This document shows positions 42,888 to 51,317 of a stretch of DNA of 64,000 bases, piece by piece. This DNA is from Palsa-1150 sp964531095 (GTDB lineage: Bacteria; Myxococcota_A; Polyangia; Polyangiales; Polyangiaceae): the NCBI GenBank assembly GCA_964531095.1, contig CAZHED010000011.1, positions 1 through 64,000 of the forward strand. Reading direction: 5' to 3'. The notes beneath the pieces are model-generated. The model saw nothing but the letters and a program-made list of their open reading frames with translations. It did not search any database and was not told the origin of the DNA. Every line of letters begins with the position of its first letter. Within the stretch, counting starts at the first letter, position 1. Both the position numbers and the translations under genes were made by a program.

Positions 42888-43523
42888 CTACGAATGGAGC
42901 TCTTCGGCCATCGCGATGATCTGCTGGAGGTAGAGCTCCGAAAAGATGCGCAGTGAGTCGAGCCGAGGCAAGCCGCATCCCTCGATAATCTCTTCGAGGG
43001 TGCTCCGGTTGTCGATGCGCGACACCAGAAATCCGGCGCCGAAGTCCAGCGACAACGTCGAGAGACCCTGCAGCCCGACGGTGACGTGCGGCACGCGGTC
43101 GAGTGAACCGAGGCGCGCGACGTATAGCCTGCGAAGCTCGGAGCGGGCGATCTGCGCGCATTCGAGGGCGTCGCCATGCAGAGGGTGGTGCAAGAGTAGA
43201 GCGTCCGCTGCCATCAGCGCCCCGGAATAGTCGCTGGCGGCGAGCCGCTCGAGCATCCGATCCGCACACGCCGAGTCGGCGGCGACGCGCCCGGGCGCCG
43301 GACGACTCGCACTTTCAGGGAGAGGGGGCGGCTGCGACTTGGGTGGCGGCTCGCTGCTCGGCACCGGCTCGAGGTGCCATTCGGCCGACTCGCTGCTCGG
43401 CGCTAGGTCGACCCACGACTCGGCCGGCTCCCTGCTCGGCGCGATGTCGACACGCGGCTCCGCCGGCTCGCTGCTCGGTCCGGCCTCGACCGGAGACTCG
43501 ATCGTGGTGCTCGTCGTCGTCAT
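42888..43523 (-). CDS. Protein with 13-residue repeats and a signalling-type C-terminal module
   Basis: A 211-residue cytoplasmic protein. After MTTTSTTIESPVEAG come three imperfect 13-residue repeats starting PSSEP or PSREP, then a Pro-rich stretch. From about 90 is a helical region with ADRMLERLAASDYSGALMAA. The end (FLVSRIDNRSTLEEIIEGCG, LPRLDSLRIFSELYLQQII) closely matches the 'SRIDG.sT.eEiidisGmpr.eaLRil..L...giI' module that closes many myxobacterial response regulators and TPR proteins. ATG 43523 has GGAGGAAG in front, which fixes the start. A role in motility or signalling is inference. Confidence 0.75.
   Translation of the reverse strand: MTTTSTTIESPVEAGPSSEPAEPRVDIAPSREPAESWVDLAPSSESAEWHLEPVPSSEPPPKSQPPPLPESASRPAPGRVAADSACADRMLERLAASDYSGALMAADALLLHHPLHGDALECAQIARSELRRLYVARLGSLDRVPHVTVGLQGLSTLSLDFGAGFLVSRIDNRSTLEEIIEGCGLPRLDSLRIFSELYLQQIIAMAEELHS
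43348..43479 (-). repeat. 39-bp coding repeats (about 3.4 units)
   Basis: Encodes PSSEPAEPRVDIA, PSREPAESWVDLA, PSSESAEWHLEPV and a final PSSEP within the gene above. Units diverge mainly at the ends. Such acidic Pro/Ser-rich spacers are probably flexible. Confidence 0.7.
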
Positions 43524-43708
43524 CGGTACTTCCTCCAAGCGGGACTCGCCCAATGAAGTAACCCGAGGCTGGCCTTCGCGACAGCGGCGCCGCCAAGAAC
43601 GGAACTATACGATAGGCGTGTCGTATGCGGATGTGTTCCGCTCGGCGCGCACCGCAGACTTCGGGACTTCGAATGGGGCCCTCGTGGGACCGGGAAACCG
43701 GGTCGGAA

Positions 43709-45019
43709 TCAGTGGTTCTTCTCGTTCGCGGCAAGCACCCGCAGCACGTTCTCGCCCAGGACCTTTCGGATGTCACTCTCGCTGAAGCCGCGACGCGACA
43801 GCTCTTCGGTGATGAACGGAAACTTCGATACGTCGTCGAGGCCCGCGGGGCCAAGCGGTATGCCGTCGAAGTCGCTCCCGAGGCAGACGTGGTCGACGCC
43901 CGCGACGCCAGCGATGTGCTCGATGTGATCGACGACCCGTGACGCGGGGACTCTCGGAAGCTGTGCCGCGAGCGCCCTGTATCTCGGCAAGAATGCGAGC
44001 TGGACTGCTTTCGGGTCTCCTGGGTGGTCTTTCGCGATGTCTTTGATCCCGGCGCCGAGCGACTTCTGCAGCTCCGCCCACTGGTTGTGCCAGCCCTGGT
44101 CGAGAAAATCCTGGCCGAAGTTCACGCAAACCGCGCCGCCGTTGTCGCGGACCGCGCGTAGCATGTCGTCTGTCATGTTCCTCGGATGATCGCAGATCGC
44201 GCGGGCCGACGAATGCGAGGCGAGCACAGGCTTTTTCGATGCCTTCACCGCGTCGAAGAACGTGGCGTCCGAGACGTGCGAAATGTCGACGATCATTCCG
44301 AGCTCGTTCATGACGTCAATCACGCGGGCACCGAACGGCGTCAGGCCACGCGTCTTGCCCGCGTCGCCGGAGCTGCCGCCGAGCCGATTCGACGTCGACC
44401 ACGTGAGCGTCATGTAGCGCGCCCCGCGAGCGTAGAACTTGTGCAGCCGGGCGATCAGCTGCTCGTCAGGGACGTCGCCGAGGCCGTGCCCGCCCTCGAC
44501 GCCGATCAAGAACGCGACCTTGTTCGCCGCAGCGGCGCTTCGAACCTCGGAGACGGAGCGCGCGAGAACCGCGCTACCCGCGCTCCGCGAGACAAGCCGG
44601 TCGATCGCGTCAAACTGCGCGATCGAATGCGGGTACGCCTTTTCACCGGGATAGAGCTCCGGGGGCACCCAGACGGACAAGAATTCGGCGTCCAGCCCAC
44701 CCGCCCGCATTCGTGGGATGTCTGTCTGCGCGTCGGGGAATGGTTGCGAGATATCCGCGTCTTCGAGCGTGAGGCGCTGCGTCACGTCGTTGTGCGTGTC
44801 GACGACGATGGCGGACCGATGAAGCTCGTCGGCAACCTGGAGCGCAGCCTCGGACGCAATCGCCGAGCTCGCGGGTGCCGGCGCGGCGCTCTCGGCACGC
44901 GCCCCGGCCACAGTAGAGGCCGCGGGCGGCGGCGCGGATGGTCCATGACCTTTGGGACCGACGCAAGCCGTGGCCGTCATGAGCGCCTGGATCCACACAC
45001 ACCAAGTCGCCTTTGCCAT
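43709..45019 (-). CDS. Membrane dipeptidase, peptidase family M19
   Basis: A 436-residue zinc dipeptidase of the M19 (renal dipeptidase) family, secreted as a lipoprotein (signal ending near TATACVGPK). The metal site is visible: VVDTHNDVTQRLTLEDADIS (His-x-Asp), FLIGVEGGHGLG (the Glu ligand), MIVDISHVSDATFF and VLASHSSARAICDHPRN (His ligands), with SDFDGIP near the end. It hydrolyses dipeptides with a C-terminal residue of broad type, sometimes D-amino acids. A short Ala/Pro linker follows the lipidation site. It starts 10 bases after the preceding small gene. Confidence 0.92.
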   Translation of the reverse strand: MAKATWCVWIQALMTATACVGPKGHGPSAPPPAASTVAGARAESAAPAPASSAIASEAALQVADELHRSAIVVDTHNDVTQRLTLEDADISQPFPDAQTDIPRMRAGGLDAEFLSVWVPPELYPGEKAYPHSIAQFDAIDRLVSRSAGSAVLARSVSEVRSAAAANKVAFLIGVEGGHGLGDVPDEQLIARLHKFYARGARYMTLTWSTSNRLGGSSGDAGKTRGLTPFGARVIDVMNELGMIVDISHVSDATFFDAVKASKKPVLASHSSARAICDHPRNMTDDMLRAVRDNGGAVCVNFGQDFLDQGWHNQWAELQKSLGAGIKDIAKDHPGDPKAVQLAFLPRYRALAAQLPRVPASRVVDHIEHIAGVAGVDHVCLGSDFDGIPLGPAGLDDVSKFPFITEELSRRGFSESDIRKVLGENVLRVLAANEKNH

Positions 45020-45028
45020 GAACCGGGC

Positions 45029-45239
45029 CTACCGCGTGACGAGCTTGAACGCAAAGGCGCGCGCCGCCGACGTGGCCCCCGTGCGCCGAGTCCAGTCGGC
45101 GCGCCCCTCGGCGATGGTCGTCGGGCCGCTCGGATTGTTGGCGGCTGGCAGCTCGTTGTAGCGCTTGAACCATGCGATGGCTCCGAGGGAGGCGAGCGCC
45201 CGCCGAGCGGTGGAACGTGTTGCCATCGGTCGAGCCATG
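45029..45239 (-). CDS. Small hypothetical protein
   Basis: An open frame of about 69 residues from ATG 45239 (a start at 45286 is also possible): STARRALASLGAIAWFKRYN, ELPAANNPSGPTTIAEGRAD, ending AARAFAFKLVTR. No signal, membrane helix or motif is clear. It ends 10 bases before the dipeptidase, so if real it is the first gene of that unit. I do not recognise it. Confidence 0.35.
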
Positions 45240-45326
45240 GCGAACTGTGCGCGATGCCCCTCGCGACGGGCGAGGTCAAGCGGCAACGCGAGGCACGCCG
45301 CTACTGCTTTTCACGCGGACCGACGG

Positions 45327-46502
45327 CTACTGACAACCGATTCGATTGTCGTCGATGGCGAGGTCGTCAAACCAGATCACGAACGGGCTCAAGATGGTCC
45401 CGTCCTGCTGATACCAGGTGGCCCCTACGACGATCGAGGTGTAGTTGGACATCGTCGACTTCGTGTTCCCGGTGAACGCTAGCGACGTGACCTCCGTCGA
45501 ATCGGAGAAGAAGCGGTAGCTATTGGTCGCAACGTCGACCCACCATTCTGCGCAATGCCAACTGGCCGCAGCATCCGGAGCGTCGAAGGTATAATTGTAC
45601 GGCGAGCTCGTGCAACAGCCGTCGCTCGGGATGTTGAAGAGCCACTGATGGGCTCCGGCCATGTTCTCGACGATGTCGACGACGCGATTCTCGCCGCTTG
45701 GCCCGACCAGCGACGTCCACGTGATGTGAATCACCGTGTTCGTGGCCGTCTTCAGGGGCTTGGGAGACGGCTCTTGGACCTTGTAGAAGATCCGCCCCCA
45801 GTGGTTGTAGGCCGTCGCGCCGATGGCCATGAGACTGCGCTGCGCCCGCGTCTGGCCGCGTGCCATCGAGTCGCTCTTGAGCGACATCGTTCCCGAATGC
45901 GCTTCATCGTTGGCAAGGGCGACGTCGGTGGGCCCCGCCGCGCCGTAGCCGGCAAACTTGGTCCACATGGGCCCGAGGCTACCCGGCGTGCCCACTTCGA
46001 AGTCCTCGCACAGCTTGTACGTCTTCCCTGCGCATCCAGTTGCCGCTAGGCTGCCGTCGACGCCCGCAGCGGCGTCCGAAAGAGGACCCGGCTGCCCACT
46101 CGAAGAGCCGCTGCCACTCGAAGAGCCGCTGCCGGCCGTTCCGCTGCTTCCCCCTACCCCGCCGCTTCCCCCCGCCCCGCTGCCGCTCCCCGACCCGCTG
46201 CCGGTGCTTGGCCCACCGCTGCTCGAGCTGCTGCCGTTCGACCCCGCCGAGCCGGAGCTCGACCCGGTGACAGGGTTGCCGCTCGAGGAGCCGCTGCCCG
46301 ACGACGAAGACGAGCCGCCGGGCACGCCGCTCGACGACCCACCTTCGAGCGTCGTGGAGGGCGAGGTGCCTCCGGTCTTCGAGGCGGACGGCGAGCATCC
46401 GGGATCGACCAGCAGCAAGGACAGGCCGGCGATCACCAGTGGCCACGAACGCGCCGCGGGCGAGGTGAGAGGAATGCGATGGGGGGAGCGGATGAGATTC
46501 AT
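45327..46502 (-). CDS. Lipoprotein with Ser/Gly linker and jelly-roll domain
   Basis: A 391-residue lipoprotein. The signal SWPLVIAGLSLLLVDPGCSP ends in a lipobox Cys. Residues 40-145 are an almost pure Ser/Gly linker, typical of myxobacterial surface lipoproteins. The C-terminal domain starts at YKLCEDFEVGTPGSLGPMWT and ends FVIWFDDLAIDDNRIGCQ, with strands such as HSGTMSLKSDSMARGQTRAQ. It is a paralogue of the domain in 36511-37692: both open C-E-D-F-E-x-G and end D-D-I/L-x(4)-D-x-R-x-G-C. It probably binds or acts on a polysaccharide. Confidence 0.78.
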   Translation of the reverse strand: MNLIRSPHRIPLTSPAARSWPLVIAGLSLLLVDPGCSPSASKTGGTSPSTTLEGGSSSGVPGGSSSSSGSGSSSGNPVTGSSSGSAGSNGSSSSSGGPSTGSGSGSGSGAGGSGGVGGSSGTAGSGSSSGSGSSSGQPGPLSDAAAGVDGSLAATGCAGKTYKLCEDFEVGTPGSLGPMWTKFAGYGAAGPTDVALANDEAHSGTMSLKSDSMARGQTRAQRSLMAIGATAYNHWGRIFYKVQEPSPKPLKTATNTVIHITWTSLVGPSGENRVVDIVENMAGAHQWLFNIPSDGCCTSSPYNYTFDAPDAAASWHCAEWWVDVATNSYRFFSDSTEVTSLAFTGNTKSTMSNYTSIVVGATWYQQDGTILSPFVIWFDDLAIDDNRIGCQ

Positions 46503-46923
46503 GCGAATATTGGGGCACTCGCGAGCAAGGGTACGACCGTCGTCACGCAGTTGCCGTTGACGTCCGTTCTGGCTCACACCGGGTGCAATTGCCAGCTTCG
46601 ACTGACTTCAGCACGCCCGAGGTCGACGGGGAAGCAGTCCGCCAACCGTGGAATCTTTCTCCAAACTCGGAAATCCGTCCCCCCCTCGGTAGCGCCGGAA
46701 CCAAGCGGCGCGCATGCCTCGGCTGGAGGGAGGCTGCGCGCAAGCCTCTTCGGACCGTGGCGGGGTTGCCAGCCTACGATGCGACGATGTCGTGCTCGGG
46801 CTTGGCGGCGAGTCCGTCAACGAGCGGATGCTTCTTCGTGTGGGGGACACGCTGATACCTCGATTGCGTGGCGGGCAGCGCGTGCATAGGCGAATCTACT
46901 GATCCCACCCCAGCGACAGATGA
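46503..46923. other. Intergenic stretch, nothing assigned
   Basis: About 420 bases between divergent genes. No frame carries a known pattern; the two promoters must lie here. Confidence 0.35.
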
Positions 46924-48111
46924 ATGGAAAGTCCGGCGGACTCACCCGACATGTTCTCGAACAGCAAAAACATCGCCCGTATCCCGGCCGTCGCTCATCT
47001 GCGCGCATTCGCCGCGCTGCTGGTCATGTTCTATCATGGCCGTGGTACCATCGTCGGCTACACGAACGAAGCTGGCGCCTCGAATCCGATCTGGAATCTA
47101 ATCCAAGAAGGCTACACGGGCGTCTCGTTGTTTCTGGTCTTGAGCGGATTCATTTTCGAATTCGGAGCGCGGGATCGATCGGTGCGTTACTGGCCGTTCT
47201 TGCGGAATCGCATCCTTCGCACGTATCCATTGTTCCTCTTCCTGATGGTGGTGACGTCGTACGGCGCGCCCCAACGGTTCAGCTTCTCGAGCTTTCTGCA
47301 AAGCGTCTTCTTGCTCGGGAATCTTCCCGGCTCCAATTTTTCCGGGGATTTGTTCCTCAATAATGCGTGGACGTTGACAGTCGAGTTCCAATTTTACCTG
47401 CTGTTTCCGTTTTTGCACGGAATGTACTGCCGGCATGGATTCAAATGGATCGTTGCGTCCCTGGGACTGTTCGTCGTGGTCCGGACATTTGTCGTTCTCG
47501 CCGGGGAGAACGATGTCACGAGCGTATGCTATTGGACCATCCTCGGCCGCCTGGATCAGTTCTTGATTGGTATGGTCCTCGCGCGGGTCCATCGCGCGAC
47601 AAAGCCAGGTGGCGAACGCGTCCTCGCATGGGGATTTCCCTTGGCCGTCGGTTTGGTCCTCGCCGGTGCCGAATTGCTTCATCGGGCGGGCGGATTCGCC
47701 AGCGTCGCCAATTGGAAGCTGGTCTGGATGGATCTAGAGGCTCTTGTCTGGGGGCTCTTCATCCTCTCCTACATGCGGGTCGCGTGGCTCTGGCCGCGAG
47801 CGATCAGTCGCGCTCTCGAGCTCGTGGGAGAGCTCAGCTATTCGATGTATCTCCTGCATTACGTGGTGGCCGCGGTCTTCAACACGAACGGCTTCTTTCC
47901 CCACCTTTCTGACAATCCAAACTGGAGCGCCTTTCTTGCATCGACGTTGGTCTTGCTCCCGGTAACGCTGGTGTTCTCGGGGCTTACGTATGCCTTGATT
48001 GAGAGGCCATTTCTCGCGCTCCGCGGACATTACTTGGGCGAACTGCTTCTGAGACCCGCCGTCGACAGCGAGCCGCGTCTCCCCGACAGAGGCACCTCCG
48101 AGCCGGTATGA
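46924..48111 (+). CDS. Acyltransferase 3 family membrane protein
   Basis: A 395-residue integral membrane acyltransferase (OafA/YrhL type), which O-acylates sugars of surface polysaccharides or lipids. The catalytic region is near the start: HLRAFAALLVMFYHGRGTIV (with the key His) and FILSLVLSGF-like FLVLSGFIFEFGARDRSV. The motif RNRILRTYPLFLFLMVV follows, and about ten hydrophobic segments to the C-terminus. ATG 46924 or 46951 could be the start. The base composition is visibly less GC-rich than its neighbours, as in genes gained by transfer. Confidence 0.88.
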   Translation: MESPADSPDMFSNSKNIARIPAVAHLRAFAALLVMFYHGRGTIVGYTNEAGASNPIWNLIQEGYTGVSLFLVLSGFIFEFGARDRSVRYWPFLRNRILRTYPLFLFLMVVTSYGAPQRFSFSSFLQSVFLLGNLPGSNFSGDLFLNNAWTLTVEFQFYLLFPFLHGMYCRHGFKWIVASLGLFVVVRTFVVLAGENDVTSVCYWTILGRLDQFLIGMVLARVHRATKPGGERVLAWGFPLAVGLVLAGAELLHRAGGFASVANWKLVWMDLEALVWGLFILSYMRVAWLWPRAISRALELVGELSYSMYLLHYVVAAVFNTNGFFPHLSDNPNWSAFLASTLVLLPVTLVFSGLTYALIERPFLALRGHYLGELLLRPAVDSEPRLPDRGTSEPV

Positions 48112-48326
48112 CTCGTTGGAGCGTGATCCGCCGGTCCTAGTCTATAGTCTAGTCCAAGAGGAAATCGATTTTGTCCCGACATTCGCGCGCGTGGCCAGAG
48201 CGATGGCCGGGGCCCGGCTCGAGCACCCGCCGATGGGTACGCCCGTCACCTGGTACATTTGGGCCTCGGGGCAGGATGAAGAGCCGCGCCCGAGGTGCTT
48301 CGCGAGGTGCGCTACCATCTTCCGAA

Positions 48327-49991
48327 ATGCCATTTTCCGAGCCGCCCGAAGCGAGCCCCGGGAAGCCGTTCCGGCGCATGGAGGGGCCGCGTTCGCCAGC
48401 GCTCTTCGTGGACATCGCCTGGGCCTCGGAGCGCGTCGCGCGCACGCGTTCACGGCTTCAGAAAGTGCGCATCCTCGTCGAAGCGCTGGCGAAGTTGCCG
48501 GACGAAGAGATCGCACCGGCGGTGGGTTGGCTGGTCGCGGAGCCACTCTGCGGTCCGCTCGGCGTAGGGCCAGCGCACTTACGGGCGCTGTCGCAGACGC
48601 TTGCGACAAGTGAAGCGACGGTCACGCTCCGCGAGGTGGAGGGCACGCTCGAGGAAGCTAAGCTCGGCCCGAGGGAGAGTCTTGCCGCGCGCGTCGCCGG
48701 GCTCTTCGCGAAGCTCACCCTGCCCGAGCGCGCGCTCTTCGTCGGTGCGCTCGCCGGCTCGCTGCGCCAGGGGAGCCTCGGCGGAGTGATGTTGCTTGCC
48801 TTGGTCGAGCTCTCCGGGCTCGAGGAGAGAGCCGTGCGGCGCGCGGTCATGGTGACCGGCTCGACTCCACGCGCCGCCGACGCGCTGCTCGGGCCGGCCG
48901 CCGGCGATGCGGGGCCGAAAGACCTCGAGCTCTTTCGCCCGGTCGCGCCGATGCTCGCGTCGCCGGCCCCTTCTCTGGAAGATGTCTTCTCGACTGGCGC
49001 CGAGCGCCTGGTCGAATGGAAGGTCGACGGCCTCCGCGCGCAGATTCACAAGCGCGGCGAGCAGCTCGCCGTCTTCTCCCGGCAAGGAAACGACATCACG
49101 GCAGGCTGCGCGCCAGTGCTTGGCGCGCTCGCGTCGATGGCGGTCGAGTCCGCGATCGTCGACGGCGAGGTTGTCCTCGTCGGGCCGAACGGGGTCGCCC
49201 GACCGTTCCAGGAGACGTTCTCGGCGATCGCGTCGAAGGGGTCGACCCGCCAGGGCGAATCGCTTCGCGTGTATCTGTTCGACTGCATTCACCGCGATGG
49301 ACGCGATCTCGTGGACCAGCCGCTCTCCAGTCGGCGCCAGGCGCTCGCGGAGATCGCGCCGCAGGCCCTTCAGATGCCCGCGGTGCTGGCCAAGACAGCG
49401 GACGAGGCGACGCCCTTCCTGCGTGCCACCCTCGAGGCGGGACACGAGGGCGTGATGGTCAAAGATCCGGCCTCGACCTACGGCTTCGGCGCCCGAGGCC
49501 GCGCGTGGCAGAAGGTCAAAGAGTTCACCACAGTAGACCTCGTGGTCCTGGCTGCCGAGTGGGGCAGCGGCCGACGCAAGGGGCTTCTGTCGAACCTTCA
49601 CCTCGGCGCGCGGCGAGACGACGGAACGCTTTGCATGGTCGGCAAGACGTTCAAAGGACTGACCGACCAGCTCTTGCGCTGGCAGACCGACCGCTTGCAG
49701 GCGCTCGCGACCGACACGGATGGGCACATCGTGCACGTGCGACCGGAGCTCGTGGTCGAGATCCGCTTCAATGACGTCCAGCGGAGTCGTCGCTACCCCG
49801 GCGGCGTCGCGCTGCGCTTCGCCCGCGTTGTCCGTTATCGAGAGGACAAGTCCCCGAGCGAGGCCGACCCCCTGTCGTCGTTGGTCGCGCGCGTCCCCGA
49901 GCGTGGCGGACCGGAGCGGGCGCCTCCGGCCCGCGCGATCAGAAGCAAGAAGGCGGCGAATAGCCGCCAGCTCTCGCTCTTCGAGAAGTGA
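48327..49991 (+). CDS. ATP-dependent DNA ligase with a C-terminal clamp-binding motif
   Basis: A 554-residue ATP-dependent DNA ligase. The N-terminal DNA-binding domain is at about 17-190 (LFVDIAWASERVARTRSRLQ). The nucleotidyltransferase motifs follow: motif I EWKVDGLR with the adenylated Lys232, FSRQGNDIT, YLFDCI, GHEGVMVKD, and motif V WQKVKEFT. An OB-fold domain ends the protein. The last residues are SRQLSLFEK: QLSLF is the consensus for binding the bacterial beta sliding clamp. ATG 48327 is used because the conserved start follows it; an ATG at 48171 would add 52 Arg-rich residues. It is not part of an obvious operon. Confidence 0.88.
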   Translation: MPFSEPPEASPGKPFRRMEGPRSPALFVDIAWASERVARTRSRLQKVRILVEALAKLPDEEIAPAVGWLVAEPLCGPLGVGPAHLRALSQTLATSEATVTLREVEGTLEEAKLGPRESLAARVAGLFAKLTLPERALFVGALAGSLRQGSLGGVMLLALVELSGLEERAVRRAVMVTGSTPRAADALLGPAAGDAGPKDLELFRPVAPMLASPAPSLEDVFSTGAERLVEWKVDGLRAQIHKRGEQLAVFSRQGNDITAGCAPVLGALASMAVESAIVDGEVVLVGPNGVARPFQETFSAIASKGSTRQGESLRVYLFDCIHRDGRDLVDQPLSSRRQALAEIAPQALQMPAVLAKTADEATPFLRATLEAGHEGVMVKDPASTYGFGARGRAWQKVKEFTTVDLVVLAAEWGSGRRKGLLSNLHLGARRDDGTLCMVGKTFKGLTDQLLRWQTDRLQALATDTDGHIVHVRPELVVEIRFNDVQRSRRYPGGVALRFARVVRYREDKSPSEADPLSSLVARVPERGGPERAPPARAIRSKKAANSRQLSLFEK

Positions 49992-50050
49992 CGCGAGGCC
50001 CGGCAGCACGTCGCGCCGCCTCCTGAGCCCCTGCCTCTGCATCTGGCGTT

Positions 50051-51196
50051 TCAGTCCATCGGCCAAGCGACGGTGTCGCCACCCTCGGTCACGGGGGGCA
50101 ACGACACGGGCTCCTCCTCGACGACCGTCCGCCTCTGGCTCCCCGCGGGCGCCTCAGTAGCGCGCCACCACGGCGTCACTCGCTCGGCTCGAGAGGGCTC
50201 GACAGGCTCGCCCAGGCGCGGCATCAGAAGGTGCGCGCCGCGGGAAGGCGCGAGCTTAATCAGCGTCTCGGCCGGCTCGTCCCACGCATGAATCGCGAGG
50301 TTGAACGTGCCCCAGTGGACCGGCAGGAAGGTCCCGCCTCCGAGGAGCGTCAGGGCTTGCAGCGCGTTCTCGGGCCCGAGGTGGATGTCGCCCCACGCCG
50401 GATGGAAGGCTCCAACCTCGAGCATCACGAGGTCGAACGGCCCCAAGCGTTGCAGGATTTCGGCATACTCGGGCGTCAGGCCGGTGTCGCCGCTAAAGAA
50501 CACCGCATGCCGCGGTCCGCGCAGCGCAAGCGACGACCACAAGGTGAGGTTGCGCCCGCTGAGCGCGCGGCCGGAGAAGTGCTGCGACGGCGCGGCGGTG
50601 ATCGTCAGCCCACCGCGCAGCTCCGCGCTCTCCCACCAGTCGAGCTCCGTGATGCGCGCGGCCGGCACTCCCCACGCCTCGAGGTGCGCCCCGACGCCCA
50701 GCGAAGTCACGAACGGGACGTCGAGCCGCGCGAGCTCGAGGATTGTAGGGTAGTCTAGGTGATCGAAATGGTCGTGTGAGATCACGACCGCGTCGAGCTT
50801 CGGCAAAGAGGCGATCGGCGCCGGAACCGGCTGAAAGCGCTTGGGGCCGGCGAACGTGACCGGTGACGCCCGCTCGCCCCAGACCGGGTCCGTCAAGACG
50901 CACAACCCGTCGATCTCGAGGAGCGCCGTCGAATGCCCGAGCCACGTCGCGCGCAGCCCCGTTTCGGGCGGGCGCGACCAATGCGGCAGGGGACTGGTCG
51001 ACGGCAGCGGGCCCGGGGGCGTGCGTCGCTGGCCTCCGCAGAGAAACTCGGAGATCGTCGGGGCGACGGTCCCTTTCTTGAGGCCCTGCGGCACCGACGC
51101 GGTGTTGTGGAAGGCGCCATCCGCATGGCGCGGGGAGGACTTCATGCGTTCGAGTCGCAGGCCACGCGCGCGCGCGCCGAAAGATGCCAGAGCCAT
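50051..51196 (-). CDS. Metallo-beta-lactamase-fold hydrolase (UlaG/NAPE-PLD-like)
   Basis: A 381-residue metallo-hydrolase. The metal motif VVISHDHFDHLDYPTI (HxHxDH) is present, preceded by ATWLGHSTALLEIDGLCVLT as in the UlaG/NAPE-PLD-type branch. Further ligands lie in FFSGDTGLTPEYAEI (Asp) and LPVHWGTFNLAIH (His). N-terminal residues 1-90 and the last 70 are Arg/Pro-rich. Possible roles range from phospholipid to lactone hydrolysis. GGAGGTGGG in front of ATG 51196 fixes the start. Convergent with the ligase gene. Confidence 0.87.
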   Translation of the reverse strand: MALASFGARARGLRLERMKSSPRHADGAFHNTASVPQGLKKGTVAPTISEFLCGGQRRTPPGPLPSTSPLPHWSRPPETGLRATWLGHSTALLEIDGLCVLTDPVWGERASPVTFAGPKRFQPVPAPIASLPKLDAVVISHDHFDHLDYPTILELARLDVPFVTSLGVGAHLEAWGVPAARITELDWWESAELRGGLTITAAPSQHFSGRALSGRNLTLWSSLALRGPRHAVFFSGDTGLTPEYAEILQRLGPFDLVMLEVGAFHPAWGDIHLGPENALQALTLLGGGTFLPVHWGTFNLAIHAWDEPAETLIKLAPSRGAHLLMPRLGEPVEPSRAERVTPWWRATEAPAGSQRRTVVEEEPVSLPPVTEGGDTVAWPMD

Positions 51197-51317
51197 GTTT
51201 CCCACCTCCGTCGTTTTCGTACGGTAGGTCTTCTCCGTCACGTTGACGAGCCGTGGCCTGCGAATGGTCGCGCTCGTGCACCCGGGGCGGTTGGTCACAC
51301 GCCGGGGGGAAGCCGGG

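Noticed and set aside
48579..50066. Open frame (495 codons) on the minus strand
   Set aside because: Antisense to the DNA ligase and lacking any family pattern.
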